Notes under the pieces: model-generated
Databases searched by the model: none
What the model saw: only the letters and a program-made list of their open reading frames with translations
What the model was told of the DNA's origin: nothing
Part shown: positions 26,114-35,457 of the stretch, in pieces
Layout: every line of letters begins with the position of its first letter
Position numbering within the stretch: position 1 is the first letter of the stretch
NCBI GenBank assembly: GCA_963780345.1
Contig: CAWABU010000011.1
Span: 447,752 to 511,751 of the forward strand
From: PALSA-693 sp963780345
GTDB lineage: Bacteria; Actinomycetota; Acidimicrobiia; Acidimicrobiales; Palsa-688
Length of the DNA stretch: 64,000 bases
Direction: 5' to 3'
Program-made: the position numbers and the translations under genes

Positions 26114-27370
26114 CTAGGTCAGGCCCACGCTGATGGCGTGCAGCACCAGCCCGGCCAACCCGCCCACAATGGTGCCGTTGATCCGGATGAACTGCAGGTC
26201 CGGCCCGAGTAGCAGCTCCAGCCGTCGCGAGGTCTCCACCGCGTCCCAGCGCCGGATGGTGCCGCTCACCAGGGTGACTAGCTCCTGATCGAACCGGCCC
26301 AGGGTCGTACGCACGATGGTGTCGAGGCTGCGCCGGGCCGAGGCGGCGAGGGCCGGGTCATCCCGGAGCCGGGCACCGGTTTGCATGATCAGGCTCGTCA
26401 GCCAGCTGCGTAGTTCCGAACCTGGCCGCTCGGCCTGCGCCCGCAGCTCCTCCTTGAGGTCCTGCCACACAGAAGCGGCGAAGACCCGGATCTCCCGGTG
26501 GCCGAGCAGTTCCGCCTTGATCTCCTCACCTCGGCGGCGCAGGTCGTCCGACGTCTGCAGGTCGACGGCCAGCTTCTCCAGGCCGGCCTCGAGCTGCTGG
26601 CGCAGCGGATGGTCCGGATGGGCGGCCATGTCGTCGAGCACCTGCTCGCTGCGCTGCAGGACGCTGGCCACCAGCCGGTCCTCGACCGGCGCCGGCAGCC
26701 ACCACGGCGACTCGAGCCCCAGCCGGTGATGCAGTTCGCTCCCGTGTTCGGCCAAATAGCGGCTCAGCGCGCCCAACGCCGCGTCGATCAGCGGCTGGTG
26801 CCGGCCCTCCCTCGTCACCTGCTGAAGAACCCGGCCCGCCAGCGGGGCCAGGGCCACCTTGTCGATCCGGTCCCGGACCAGCCCGTCGAGCACCCGGTGC
26901 ACATCCTCGTCGCGGAGCAGATCCGTCCCGGCCACGAGAGCGTCGGCGATGCGGGCCGCCAGCTCGGCGGCATGATCGGGCTCCGCCAGCCAGGCTGCCA
27001 CCCGCTCGACGGCATGGGACGCCTCCAGCCGCTCGGTGACGGCTGTCGCCGAGAGAAAGTTCTCCTGGACAAACGTACCGAGCGTCTCGGCAAACCGGTC
27101 CTTCCGCTCGACCACGATGGCCGTGTGAGGGATCGGCAGGCCGAGCGGGCGGCGGAACAGGGCTGTGACCGCGAACCAGTCCGCCAGCCCGCCGACCAGC
27201 GAGGCGATGGCGGCGGCCTGGACCCACGCCAGCCAGTGGGCGTGGCTCTCCAGCACCGCCGCCACCACGAACACGGCCGCCGCGATCACCAGCAACCCGG
27301 TGGCTCGCCGCTTGGCGACCACGAGCTGATCGGCCCGGCGGTGCTCGGACGACGACAGAGTGGCGGTCAT
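26114..27370 (-). CDS. DUF445 membrane protein
   Basis: DUF445 proteins are integral membrane proteins of unknown function. The N-terminus has two transmembrane helices (LLVIAAAVFVVAAVLE and the next, AAAIASLVGGLADWFAVTALF) with the family hallmark GGLADWFAVTALFRRPLGLPIPHTAIV. A long helical domain follows (about 95-390), then a final hydrophobic helix containing RINGTIVGGLAGLVLHAI. The length of 418 residues is typical. It is transcribed away from the hydratase operon. Confidence 0.92.
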   Translation of the reverse strand: MTATLSSSEHRRADQLVVAKRRATGLLVIAAAVFVVAAVLESHAHWLAWVQAAAIASLVGGLADWFAVTALFRRPLGLPIPHTAIVVERKDRFAETLGTFVQENFLSATAVTERLEASHAVERVAAWLAEPDHAAELAARIADALVAGTDLLRDEDVHRVLDGLVRDRIDKVALAPLAGRVLQQVTREGRHQPLIDAALGALSRYLAEHGSELHHRLGLESPWWLPAPVEDRLVASVLQRSEQVLDDMAAHPDHPLRQQLEAGLEKLAVDLQTSDDLRRRGEEIKAELLGHREIRVFAASVWQDLKEELRAQAERPGSELRSWLTSLIMQTGARLRDDPALAASARRSLDTIVRTTLGRFDQELVTLVSGTIRRWDAVETSRRLELLLGPDLQFIRINGTIVGGLAGLVLHAISVGLT

Positions 27371-27432
27371 ACCGGCCGTTTTAGCCCGTGTCGTATGGTG
27401 GACCGGTCTCGATCAACGCAGAAGGGAGTTCG

Positions 27433-28239
27433 GTGGACGGCCCAGAGGAGCAGGTGGCCTATCGGGTCGTCGCCAGGAACCCGGCCAGCGCCAGCGAGAA
27501 CCGCATCCATGCCGACGACGTGGCCCAGCGATACGGCTTCCAGGGCGGCCTGGTCCCGGGCGTGACCGTCTACGGGTACGCCTGCCACGCCCTGGTCCAG
27601 GCCCTCGGGCCGGACTGGGTGGAGCGGGGCACCGCCCACATGCGCTTCGTGGCCCCCTGCTACGAGGCGGAAGAGCTGGTAGTCACCGTCCAGATGACAT
27701 CGCCGCCACCGTTTGAGGTTGGGGTTAGCGCCGGGGAAAGAAGATGCGTGGTGGGCTCGGCTGCCCTTACGGGCGACGGGCCCGGCGGCGCGGACTTCCC
27801 GACCATCCCGGCGGCTCGGGCCCCGGCACCGGACGATCGACCTGCGCCCGATGAGCAGTTCTTCGTCGCCGGGCGAGTGCTGGGCACCGTGCCAATGGCT
27901 ACCGATCAGGCCACTGCGGACGCCTACCTGACTGGGATCGCCGAGCCCTTGACGACCTACGCCGTGGACGGCGTCGTTCATCCCGGCCATCTGCTCGGCG
28001 CCGCCAATCGGGTCCTGACCGCCAACGTGGTGCTCCCGACCTGGCTCCACGTCGAGAGCGATGTCCAGCATCGACGGGCCATCACCGTTGGTGAGGAGGT
28101 GGAGGTCCGGGCCCGGATCGCCGAGGTCTTCGAGCGCCGGGGTCATCAGTTCGTTCGACTGGACGTGGCGTGGATGGCCGGTGCCGACATTGTTGCGTCC
28201 GCTCGCCACACCGCCATCTGGCAACTGGCGGGATCATGA
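27433..28239 (+). CDS. MaoC-like/hot-dog fold protein
   Basis: Two hot-dog-type halves are suggested. The first contains RIHADDVAQRYGFQGGLVPGVTVYGY, which resembles the hydratase motif with a catalytic Asp/His replaced by ADD..G/V. The second contains a similar VDGVVHPGHLLGAANRVL segment. Function is probably as an enoyl-CoA hydratase relative or ligand-binding protein; catalysis is uncertain. GTG 27433 follows a GAAGGGAG ribosome site at 27421-27428, which is better than the upstream in-frame candidate at 27388. It ends 13 bases before the phosphoglucomutase gene, so it may be co-transcribed. Confidence 0.6.
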   Translation: MDGPEEQVAYRVVARNPASASENRIHADDVAQRYGFQGGLVPGVTVYGYACHALVQALGPDWVERGTAHMRFVAPCYEAEELVVTVQMTSPPPFEVGVSAGERRCVVGSAALTGDGPGGADFPTIPAARAPAPDDRPAPDEQFFVAGRVLGTVPMATDQATADAYLTGIAEPLTTYAVDGVVHPGHLLGAANRVLTANVVLPTWLHVESDVQHRRAITVGEEVEVRARIAEVFERRGHQFVRLDVAWMAGADIVASARHTAIWQLAGS

Positions 28240-28252
28240 GGCTGGCAGGACG

Positions 28253-29008
28253 ATGAGGCTGGGGTTGCCCGACGGTGTCCGGGCCTGCCTGTTCGATCTC
28301 GACGGCGTTCTGACCGAGACGGCCAGCGTTCATGCCGCGGCATGGAAGGAGATGTTCGATTCCTTCCTCCAGCATTGGGCGGAGGAGCACCACCAGCCGT
28401 TTGTGCCGTTCGACCAGCACGACGACTACGACCAGTACGTCGACGGCAAGCCGCGTCTTGACGGCGTCCGGGACTTTCTGGCTTCGCGAGGCATCCACCT
28501 CCCCGAGGGCACTCCCGACGACGACGTCTCGTCCGACACGGTCAACGGCCTGGGTCGCCGGAAGAACGACCTCGTCCTGCGCCGCATCCATCAAGACGGT
28601 GTCGCCGCCTATCCCGGCTCGGTCGCGTACGTCCGCGCTGCGAGAGACGCTGGTCTGTTGCGGGCCGTCGTCTCGTCGTCGAACAACACCCGCGACGTGC
28701 TCGCCGCCGCCCACATCGAAGACCTGTTCCAGGAGATCGTCGATGGCGTGGTGGCCGAGCGGGAGAAGCTGCGGGGCAAGCCGGCCCCCGACACGTATCT
28801 GGCCGGGGCCCGGCTCCTCGGCGTCGAGCCGTCGGCCGCGGCGGTCTTCGAGGACGCCCTGGCGGGGGTCGAGTCGGGGCGGGCCGGGCATTTCGGCTAC
28901 GTCGTCGGCGTCGACCGCGTCGGCCAGGCCGAGGCCCTGAGGGAGCACGGCGCCGAGCGGGTGGTCGAGGACCTCGGTGACCTGCTCGATCCGGAGGGCC
29001 GGTCGTGA
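28253..29008 (+). CDS. Beta-phosphoglucomutase-family HAD hydrolase
   Basis: This HAD-superfamily enzyme is expected to interconvert beta-glucose 1-phosphate and glucose 6-phosphate. The nucleophile motif is ACLFDLDGVLTETASVH. The cap shows PFDQHDDYDQYVDGKPRLDGV, typical of the trehalose/maltose-linked mutases. Motif II lies in AVVSSSNNT, motif III Lys in REKLRGKPAPD and motif IV in AVFEDALAGVESG. The start is ATG 28253, because the ATG at 28236 hits a stop after five codons. It overlaps the GH65 phosphorylase gene by four bases, which supports the substrate assignment. Confidence 0.9.
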   Translation: MRLGLPDGVRACLFDLDGVLTETASVHAAAWKEMFDSFLQHWAEEHHQPFVPFDQHDDYDQYVDGKPRLDGVRDFLASRGIHLPEGTPDDDVSSDTVNGLGRRKNDLVLRRIHQDGVAAYPGSVAYVRAARDAGLLRAVVSSSNNTRDVLAAAHIEDLFQEIVDGVVAEREKLRGKPAPDTYLAGARLLGVEPSAAAVFEDALAGVESGRAGHFGYVVGVDRVGQAEALREHGAERVVEDLGDLLDPEGRS

Positions 29009-31410
29009 TCGACCACCCGGAGTTCGGCGGCGACGGGTGGACGGTGGTCGAAACCAGGCTCAACCTGGATCGTCTGGCTCAGACCGAGTCGGTGTTCGCT
29101 CTCGCCAACGGCCACATCGGCTTCCGCGGCAACCTGGACGAGGGCGAGCCGCATGGCCTGCCGGGAACCTATCTCGGCTCCTTCTACGAGCTGCGGCCGC
29201 TGACCGCACCGGAGCTGATCTACGGCGACCCGACCACCAGCCAGACAGTGGTGAACGTCACGAACGGCAAGATCATCCGGTTGCTCGTCGACGACGAACC
29301 GTTCGACATCCGCTACGGCGAGCTGCGCCAGCATCGGCGGGTCCTGGACATGCGGGCGGGCACGCTCAGTCGCACGGTCGAGTGGGTCTCGCCCGGGCAC
29401 AAGACCGTGCGGGTGCGCTCGACCCGGCTGGTGTCGTTGACCCAGCGGTCCGTGGCGGCCATCTGGTGGGAGGTGGAAGCCGTCGGCAACGACGTTCAGC
29501 TGGTGATCCAGTCGGAGCTGGTCGCCAACGAGGAGCTCTCTGCGGGCCAGGGCGACCCGCGGGGTGGGCAGGCCTTTGACCATCCCCTCGTGGCGGAGGC
29601 GGCACGCGAGGAGCCTGATGGTCGCATGTTCCTCATGCACAGAACCAGGAGAAGCGGACTGCGAGTGGCGGCGATGGTGGACCACGAGGTGGTGGAAGCC
29701 CCGGCCGACCGCGAGCTGGGCCGCAGCATCAATGATGATTTGGCTCGTGCCCACGTGATCACGACCTGCCCGACCGGGGCCAGGGTAGCCTTCATCAAAT
29801 ACGTCGCCTACGGCTGGTCTCGGGTCCGTTCCAGCTCGGCCCTGGAGGATCAGGTGGCGGGGGCGCTGTTCATGGCCCGCCACACCGGGTTCGAGGGTTT
29901 GCTCGCGGCCCAGCGCCAATATCTTGACGACTTCTGGGACCGCGCCGATGTCGAGGTCGACGGTGATCCCGAGGTCCAGCGAGCCGTGCGTTTTTCCCTG
30001 TGGCAGGTGCTGCAGGCCGGGGCGCGGACGGAGAAGCGGGCGATCCCGGCCAAAGGGCTCACTGGTCCCGGCTACGACGGCCACGCCTTCTGGGATACCG
30101 AGATGTATGTGTTGCCGGTGCTGACCTACACCCAGCCGCAGGCCGCCGCCGATGCCCTCGCCTGGCGCCAATACTCCTTGCCGGCCGCCACCGAGCGGGC
30201 TCGGCAGCTCGGGCTCAAGGGTGCCGCCTTTCCCTGGCGGACCATCCACGGCGAGGAGAGCTCCGGGTACTGGCCGGCCAGCACGGCCGCCTTTCACATC
30301 AACGCCGGCGTGGCGCAGGCGGCGATTGGGTACCTCTGGGCCACCGGCGACGAGGAGTTCGGCCGGCGGGTCGGCGTGGACCTCCTGGTGGCCACGGCCC
30401 GGTTGTGGATGTCGCTCGGTCACCACGACCCCGCGACCGGATTTCGCATCGACGGCGTCACCGGACCGGACGAGTACAGCGCGGTTGCCGACAACAACAT
30501 CTACACCAATCTCATGGCGCAACGGAACCTCCGCTCCGCGGTCAACATCGTGCACCGCTTTCCCGAGCGGGGGAAGGAGCTCGGAGTCGACGAGACCGAG
30601 TGTGAGCACTGGCGGCAGGCCGCGGACAAGATGGTTATCCCCTACGACGCCGACCTGGGCGTGCATGCCCAGTCCGAGGGGTTCACCCGTCACGCCCGGT
30701 GGGATTTCGACGCCATGACCGAGCACGATTACCCGCTGCTCCTGCATTTCCCTTACTTCGACCTGTACCGCAAGCAGGTCGTCAAACAGCCAGACCTGGT
30801 CTTCGCCCTTCTTGTGCGAGGTGACGCTTTCACCCCGGAGGAGAAGGCGCGGGATTTCGCCTACTACGAGGCGTTGACGGTCCGGGACTCCTCGCTCTCG
30901 GCCTGCATCCAGGCCATCGTGGCCGCCGAGGTCGGTCACCTTGATCTGGCCTACGACTATCTCGGCGAGGCCGCCCTGCTCGACCTCGACGACCTCGAAC
31001 ACAACACCCGCGACGGCCTGCACATCGCCTCGCTGGCCGGCGCCTGGCTGGCGCTGGTCATGGGCTTCGGCGGCTGCCGAAACTTCGGCGAGCCGGCCGA
31101 CCAGGGTGCCCTGCTGAACTTCGCCCCGCGACTCCCCACGGCCCTGACCCGTCTGGCCTTCCGTCTGGTCTACCTGGGCCGCAGAATTTTGGTGGAGATC
31201 GCGCCGACGGAGGCCACCTACACGCTCCGGACGGGGGAGCCGGTGGACGTGCAGCACCACGGCACCCGCGTGTCGCTCCGGCCGGGCCAGCCGGAGATCC
31301 GGTCCATCCCGCCCCTCAGCCCAGGGCCGGCACCCTCGCAGCCGCGGGGGCGGGCGCCGGCCCACCGGGCCCGGGCCATTGCGGAGACCCGCGCCCCCGT
31401 GGACGGTTGA
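29005..31410 (+). CDS. Glycoside hydrolase family 65 phosphorylase
   Basis: Family 65 enzymes phosphorolyse alpha-glucosidic disaccharides (trehalose, maltose, kojibiose) to beta-glucose 1-phosphate. The N-terminal beta-sandwich starts with ALANGHIGFRGN. The (alpha/alpha)6 barrel includes GHAFWDTEMYVLPVL, FPWRTIHGEE and GVTGPDEYSAVADNNIYTN, whose Glu is the general acid. Phosphate-site His/Ser residues are near RDSSLSACIQAI. The C-terminal 50 residues are Pro/Arg-rich and probably disordered. GTG 29005 overlaps the mutase gene by four bases, so the product is fed straight to the mutase. The specific disaccharide cannot be told from sequence. Confidence 0.93.
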   Translation: MIDHPEFGGDGWTVVETRLNLDRLAQTESVFALANGHIGFRGNLDEGEPHGLPGTYLGSFYELRPLTAPELIYGDPTTSQTVVNVTNGKIIRLLVDDEPFDIRYGELRQHRRVLDMRAGTLSRTVEWVSPGHKTVRVRSTRLVSLTQRSVAAIWWEVEAVGNDVQLVIQSELVANEELSAGQGDPRGGQAFDHPLVAEAAREEPDGRMFLMHRTRRSGLRVAAMVDHEVVEAPADRELGRSINDDLARAHVITTCPTGARVAFIKYVAYGWSRVRSSSALEDQVAGALFMARHTGFEGLLAAQRQYLDDFWDRADVEVDGDPEVQRAVRFSLWQVLQAGARTEKRAIPAKGLTGPGYDGHAFWDTEMYVLPVLTYTQPQAAADALAWRQYSLPAATERARQLGLKGAAFPWRTIHGEESSGYWPASTAAFHINAGVAQAAIGYLWATGDEEFGRRVGVDLLVATARLWMSLGHHDPATGFRIDGVTGPDEYSAVADNNIYTNLMAQRNLRSAVNIVHRFPERGKELGVDETECEHWRQAADKMVIPYDADLGVHAQSEGFTRHARWDFDAMTEHDYPLLLHFPYFDLYRKQVVKQPDLVFALLVRGDAFTPEEKARDFAYYEALTVRDSSLSACIQAIVAAEVGHLDLAYDYLGEAALLDLDDLEHNTRDGLHIASLAGAWLALVMGFGGCRNFGEPADQGALLNFAPRLPTALTRLAFRLVYLGRRILVEIAPTEATYTLRTGEPVDVQHHGTRVSLRPGQPEIRSIPPLSPGPAPSQPRGRAPAHRARAIAETRAPVDG

Positions 31411-31453
31411 TTCCGCCGCCCCGACTATCGGGCCGTCGCTAACCTCGCCGGCG

Positions 31454-32410
31454 ATGAACCACCGCACGGTCAACGCCCGGGGCATCCGCATCCACCTGGT
31501 CGAGGAAGGCGCCGGACCGCTGGTGCTGCTGATCCACGGCTTCCCCGAGTCGTGGTACTCATGGCGCCATCAGCTCCCCGCCATCGCCGCCGCCGGCTTC
31601 CGGGCCGTGGCCATCGACGTCCGCGGCTACGGACGGTCCTCGGCCCCGTTCGACGTCGAGGCCTACGGGATGCTGCACCACGTCAACGACAACCTTGGCG
31701 TCGTCGAAGCGCTCGGCGAGTCCGCGGCCGTGGTGGTGGGTCACGACTGGGGTTCGCCGATCGCGGCCAACTCGGCGCTGCTCCGCCCGGACGTGTTTCG
31801 AGCCGTCGCCCTCCTGAGCGTGCCCTACACCCCTCCGGGGCCGCGCCGGCCGACGGAAGCGTTCACCGAGATGGGCGGCGACGAAGAGTTCTATATCAAC
31901 TACTTCCAGGAGCCGGGACGGGCCGAGGCCGAAGCCGAACCGGACGTGCGCGGCTGGCTCCTTGGCTTCTACATCGGTGCCTCTGGGAATTCTCTCCGGC
32001 CGCCCGACGGGGGCACCATGGCTACGGTCCCGAGAGGGGGGCGGCTGCGCGACCGGTTCGTCGTCCCGGACCAGCTGCCGGCCTGGCTGACGGAAGCGGA
32101 CGTCGACTTCTACACCGCGGAGTTCGAGGGCAAAGGGTTCCGGGGCGCCCTCAACCGCTACCGCAATGTTGACCGGGACTGGGTCGACCTGCAGCCGTGG
32201 GGCCGCCAGCCGATCACGGTGCCGTCGCTGTTCATCGGCGGCGAGCGCGACGGGCCGACCATCTGGGGGCAGCGGGCCATCGATCGCTTCCCCGAGACCA
32301 TGCCCGGGCTCCGGGGTAGCCACGTACTTCCCGGGTGCGGGCATTGGGTCCAGCAGGAGCGGGCCGAGGATGTCAACGACCTGCTGGTCGGGTGGCTCAA
32401 GAGTCTTTAG
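31454..32410 (+). CDS. Epoxide-hydrolase-like alpha/beta hydrolase
   Basis: Diagnostic alpha/beta-hydrolase elements are the oxyanion motif LLIHGFPESWYSWR, the nucleophile elbow VVGHDWGSPIA (Asp nucleophile, typical of soluble epoxide hydrolases and dehalogenases) and the terminal His in LPGCGHWVQQE. The cap contains paired Tyr candidates near FYINYFQEPG. It should hydrolyse an epoxide or related ester. ATG 31454 matches the start of the first strand. The 3' end overlaps the convergent decarboxylase gene by four bases. Confidence 0.9.
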   Translation: MNHRTVNARGIRIHLVEEGAGPLVLLIHGFPESWYSWRHQLPAIAAAGFRAVAIDVRGYGRSSAPFDVEAYGMLHHVNDNLGVVEALGESAAVVVGHDWGSPIAANSALLRPDVFRAVALLSVPYTPPGPRRPTEAFTEMGGDEEFYINYFQEPGRAEAEAEPDVRGWLLGFYIGASGNSLRPPDGGTMATVPRGGRLRDRFVVPDQLPAWLTEADVDFYTAEFEGKGFRGALNRYRNVDRDWVDLQPWGRQPITVPSLFIGGERDGPTIWGQRAIDRFPETMPGLRGSHVLPGCGHWVQQERAEDVNDLLVGWLKSL

Positions 32411-33774
32411 AGGCATCGGCGGATGGCGTCGACCGACGACTCGACATCGGCCAGGGTGGAGCGGGCATTGGACACCGAGATGCGCATGCAGCGCCGGCCC
32501 TTCCAGACGGTGCCGCCCATCCAGCAGGTGCCGTCCCGCTGGACCGCGTCGATGACCTGATCGGTTCGGGCCGCCGATCCGAAGTCCACCAGGACCTGAT
32601 TGAGCACCACCTGGTTGGCGATAGTGACGTCGGCGAGCGGGGCCAGGGCCTCGGCGAAGGCCCGGGCCAGGCTGCAGCAGCGATCGACCAGATCGGCGAT
32701 GCCGGCCCGGCCCAGCTGGCGCAATGCGGCCCAGGTGGCAAAGCCGCGGGCCCGTCGTGAGGATTCGGGAACGAAGTCGCCCGGCGATCTGAGGAGGTTC
32801 GACCCCGAGGGATCGAGATAGGCCGCGCCATACGCCATGGACGCGGCGTGGGCCTCGGGGTCGGCACAGAAGACGTAGCCGGCGTCGTAGGGAACGTTGA
32901 GCCATTTGTGGCCGTCGCATCCCCAGGAGTCCGCCCGCTCGGCGCCGGCGACGAGGTGGCGTGTGGACGGGCTGGCGGCCGCCCACAGGCCGAAGGCGCC
33001 GTCCACGTGGACCCACGCCCGGCTGCGGCGAGGCAGATCGCAGATGGCAGTCAGGTCGTCGCACGCGCCGGTGTTGACGTTGCCGGCCTGGGCGCAGACG
33101 ATGGTCGGCACACCCCCGCCCGCCTCCAGGGCTCGATCGAGAGCGTCGATCTCCATCGCGCCGTTGGCGTCCGCCGGCAACTCCACCACCGCCGACCGCC
33201 CCAGCCCGAGGAGCCGCAACGACGCGTCGATGCTGGCATGGCGCTCCTCGCTAGCCAGGACCCGGATGGGAGGCGCTCCGACCAGCCCCCGCTCCTCGAC
33301 GTCCCAGCCGGCCTGCTCGAGCACCCGGTAGCGGGCCGCTGCCAGCCCGACGGTGTTGGCGCCCGTCGCGCCGGTCGCGAATCCAAATGAGGCGGGTTCC
33401 GGGATGCCGAGCAGATCTTTGAGCCAGACTCCGACTGCCTCCTCGGCCAGCGCGGCCGCAGGAGAGGTGAGGGCGTTGTAGGCGTTCTGGTCCCAGCCTG
33501 TGGTGAGGAGGTCCGCGCTGGTGGCGGCCTCGAGGGCGCCGCCGACCACGAACCCGAAGTAGCGGGGTCCGGTAGAGGTGACCAGCGCCGGCTCGGCCGC
33601 GGCGATCAGGCGCTCGAGAATGGCGTCGGCTGCCTCGCCCTCGTCAGGGAGCGGACCCCCGAAAGCGGCTCGCGCCGCCGCCAGATCAAAGCTCGGACCG
33701 ACCCGGGACTGGGTGGCCGCCGCCCGGTAGGCGTCGACCCGGCGGGCGGTGCGGACGAGCAGGCTGTCGGTCAT
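32407..33774 (-). CDS. PLP-dependent group II decarboxylase-like enzyme
   Basis: This fold-type I PLP enzyme of the aromatic-amino-acid/glutamate decarboxylase superfamily has GPRYFGFVVGG near the N-terminus, FATGATGANTVGL for cofactor phosphate binding, WVHVDGAFGLWAAAS for the Asp that contacts the pyridine N, and the Schiff-base Lys in WGCDGHKWLNVPYD. The substrate is unknown; homologues include tyrosine/tryptophan decarboxylases and sphingosine-phosphate-lyase-like enzymes. ATG 33774 gives the expected N-terminus. Confidence 0.87.
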   Translation of the reverse strand: MTDSLLVRTARRVDAYRAAATQSRVGPSFDLAAARAAFGGPLPDEGEAADAILERLIAAAEPALVTSTGPRYFGFVVGGALEAATSADLLTTGWDQNAYNALTSPAAALAEEAVGVWLKDLLGIPEPASFGFATGATGANTVGLAAARYRVLEQAGWDVEERGLVGAPPIRVLASEERHASIDASLRLLGLGRSAVVELPADANGAMEIDALDRALEAGGGVPTIVCAQAGNVNTGACDDLTAICDLPRRSRAWVHVDGAFGLWAAASPSTRHLVAGAERADSWGCDGHKWLNVPYDAGYVFCADPEAHAASMAYGAAYLDPSGSNLLRSPGDFVPESSRRARGFATWAALRQLGRAGIADLVDRCCSLARAFAEALAPLADVTIANQVVLNQVLVDFGSAARTDQVIDAVQRDGTCWMGGTVWKGRRCMRISVSNARSTLADVESSVDAIRRCL

Positions 33775-34297
33775 GTGCCCCACGTAACCACAGGGGTGTG
33801 ACGGCTGTGTCCGGAGCTGAGATCTCACCTGGCCGCGGCCGGGCCCCCCGGCCGTCCGGAGTTCTCCTTGACCGGCGAGTCTCTAGCCCTCGTCCCCCGA
33901 CCTGCCCCGCTACCGGCGGACCACCCGCGAGCGGGCCCCGGTTCCGCTGGCGCCGCGTCAGGCTGCGCAGGGAGCTCACCCCTCAAGGACGATCCTCGGT
34001 CCGGCTCGTGGGCTCGACTCATCCCTGGTGCGGCGGGGTCCATTCGCCTGCGCCTTTGTTCGACGCTTGTCGCACCGAGTCGCAGGAACCCAAACGCGCC
34101 GGGACCGCGGCGACGCCTGGCCGAAGGATTCAAGTTGGCATGATGAGGAATCAGGCGACTGATGCCGGGTGGATGCTCTCGTCAGGTTGTCCGGACTGCC
34201 CCAAAGGCAGAGAGCGGAAAGTCTCGGCCCGAGATCGCCCTCAGGGCTTATCAGAGGCTCACAAGGCGGGTCTGGGGCGGCCCGGCCCCTCGGTTGC
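33775..34297. other. Gap without a recognisable gene
   Basis: About 520 bases between two minus-strand genes. Open frames exist on both strands, but all are arginine/proline-rich with no recognisable motif or good ribosome site. No tRNA or hairpin terminator was identified. Confidence 0.5.
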
Positions 34298-35071
34298 TCA
34301 GACCCTCGACAGAAACTCCAGGACTGCTGCGTCGAAGGCCTCAGGCTGGTCGATGTTGGCGGCGTGTCCGGCGTCATCGAGCACGACCTTCTTCGCCTCC
34401 GGGATCTTGGCCTCCATGACGTCGGCGGCCGCCAGGAATCCGGTGTCGTTTGCGCCGACCACGATCAGTGTTGGCACAGAGATCGTGGGCAGGGAGTCGA
34501 TCACTCGGGAATCGTGCTGAGCCATGATCCCCCGTGCCGCCCGGGCCAGGCCGAGCGGATCGCGATGGCGGGACGCCGACGCCGCCACCTCGGGGCTTGA
34601 CCCGAGGGCAGCTAGGCCGCGCTCCTCGTAGTTAGTGGCGGAGCGCTCGACCATTCCGTTGTTCCACTGGTCCCGGCCTTCTTGACGCCGGTAGCCCGGA
34701 CCCGTGTCGAACAACATCAGAGCCGCCACTCGCTCCGGAAAACGGAGATTGAAGGCCAAGGACAGATATCCGCCAAGGGAGAGGCCACCGACGACCGCTC
34801 GCTGGACGCCGGCCACGTCGAGGATGGCGGCCATGTCGTCGACCGACAGCGCTTCGGTGTAGAGCGCGGGATCGTCGGGTGAGTCGCTGCGGGCGTGGCC
34901 GCGAATGTCCCAGCTGATGACTTGCCGGTCCTTGGAGAGGGCTGGCAAGTTGACGGCCCACATGGCGGCGCTGGCCGAGTAGCCGTGCGTCAGCAAGATC
35001 GGGATCTGGCCGTCCTCCGGCCCGGTCACCTCGTAATAGATGTTGGTTCCGTCTCGATCGAGCATCGGCAT
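34298..35071 (-). CDS. Alpha/beta hydrolase (BioH/3-oxoadipate enol-lactonase-like)
   Basis: This classic serine alpha/beta hydrolase has 258 residues: ILLTHGYSASAAMW (oxyanion), SWDIRGHARSDSP, the nucleophile elbow VVGGLSLGGYLSL (Ser), and a C-terminal VVLDDAGHAANIDQPEAF with the catalytic His. The N-terminus DRDGTNIYYEVTG is typical of lactonase/haloperoxidase-like members. The substrate is unknown. ATG 35071 is used; another ATG at 35065 follows two codons later. Confidence 0.88.
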   Translation of the reverse strand: MPMLDRDGTNIYYEVTGPEDGQIPILLTHGYSASAAMWAVNLPALSKDRQVISWDIRGHARSDSPDDPALYTEALSVDDMAAILDVAGVQRAVVGGLSLGGYLSLAFNLRFPERVAALMLFDTGPGYRRQEGRDQWNNGMVERSATNYEERGLAALGSSPEVAASASRHRDPLGLARAARGIMAQHDSRVIDSLPTISVPTLIVVGANDTGFLAAADVMEAKIPEAKKVVLDDAGHAANIDQPEAFDAAVLEFLSRV

Positions 35072-35457
35072 GGAGGACTCCGATCCGTCTGACTTAGTCG
35101 GGTGTTGGAGGCAACGATGTTCGCCTCGCAACCTGCATGGTGGCCGAAACGGCTGCGCCCATGCTTCCCGACGGGCGGGCAAGACGCAAACCTGCCGACG
35201 GTGCCGGCCTGAGTGGCTCAGATGCGGGCCGGGGCGACGGCACTGGGTCGCGGTCCCAAAGCGAGAAGGTCGGTGGCCGGGCCGGGCGCAGTGTGCGATC
35301 TGCAGCAGATGGTGAGCAGCGGGTGCGGCCGGGTCAATGTGGCGGACGAAGCGATCCTCGCCCAGGACACCAGCGGCCGCCGGCGAGTTGGGAGCAGGAG
35401 TACGCAAGGCCGGCGCGGCATCGGAGCAAGACCCTCAAGCGGGAACTCAAGTTCGGT
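35072..35457. other. Gap without a recognisable gene
   Basis: About 385 bases upstream of the hydrolase gene. The frames here read as Arg/Gly-rich noise. The stretch probably carries the hydrolase promoter; nothing more specific is seen. Confidence 0.45.

Noticed and set aside
28897..31491. 864-codon minus-strand frame opposite the GH65 gene
   Set aside because: It is antisense to a protein with clear GH65 motifs; its composition is that of a shadow frame.
33798..34520. 240-codon plus-strand frame
   Set aside because: It has no motif and no good ribosome site, and its 3' end overlaps a real alpha/beta hydrolase gene on the other strand.
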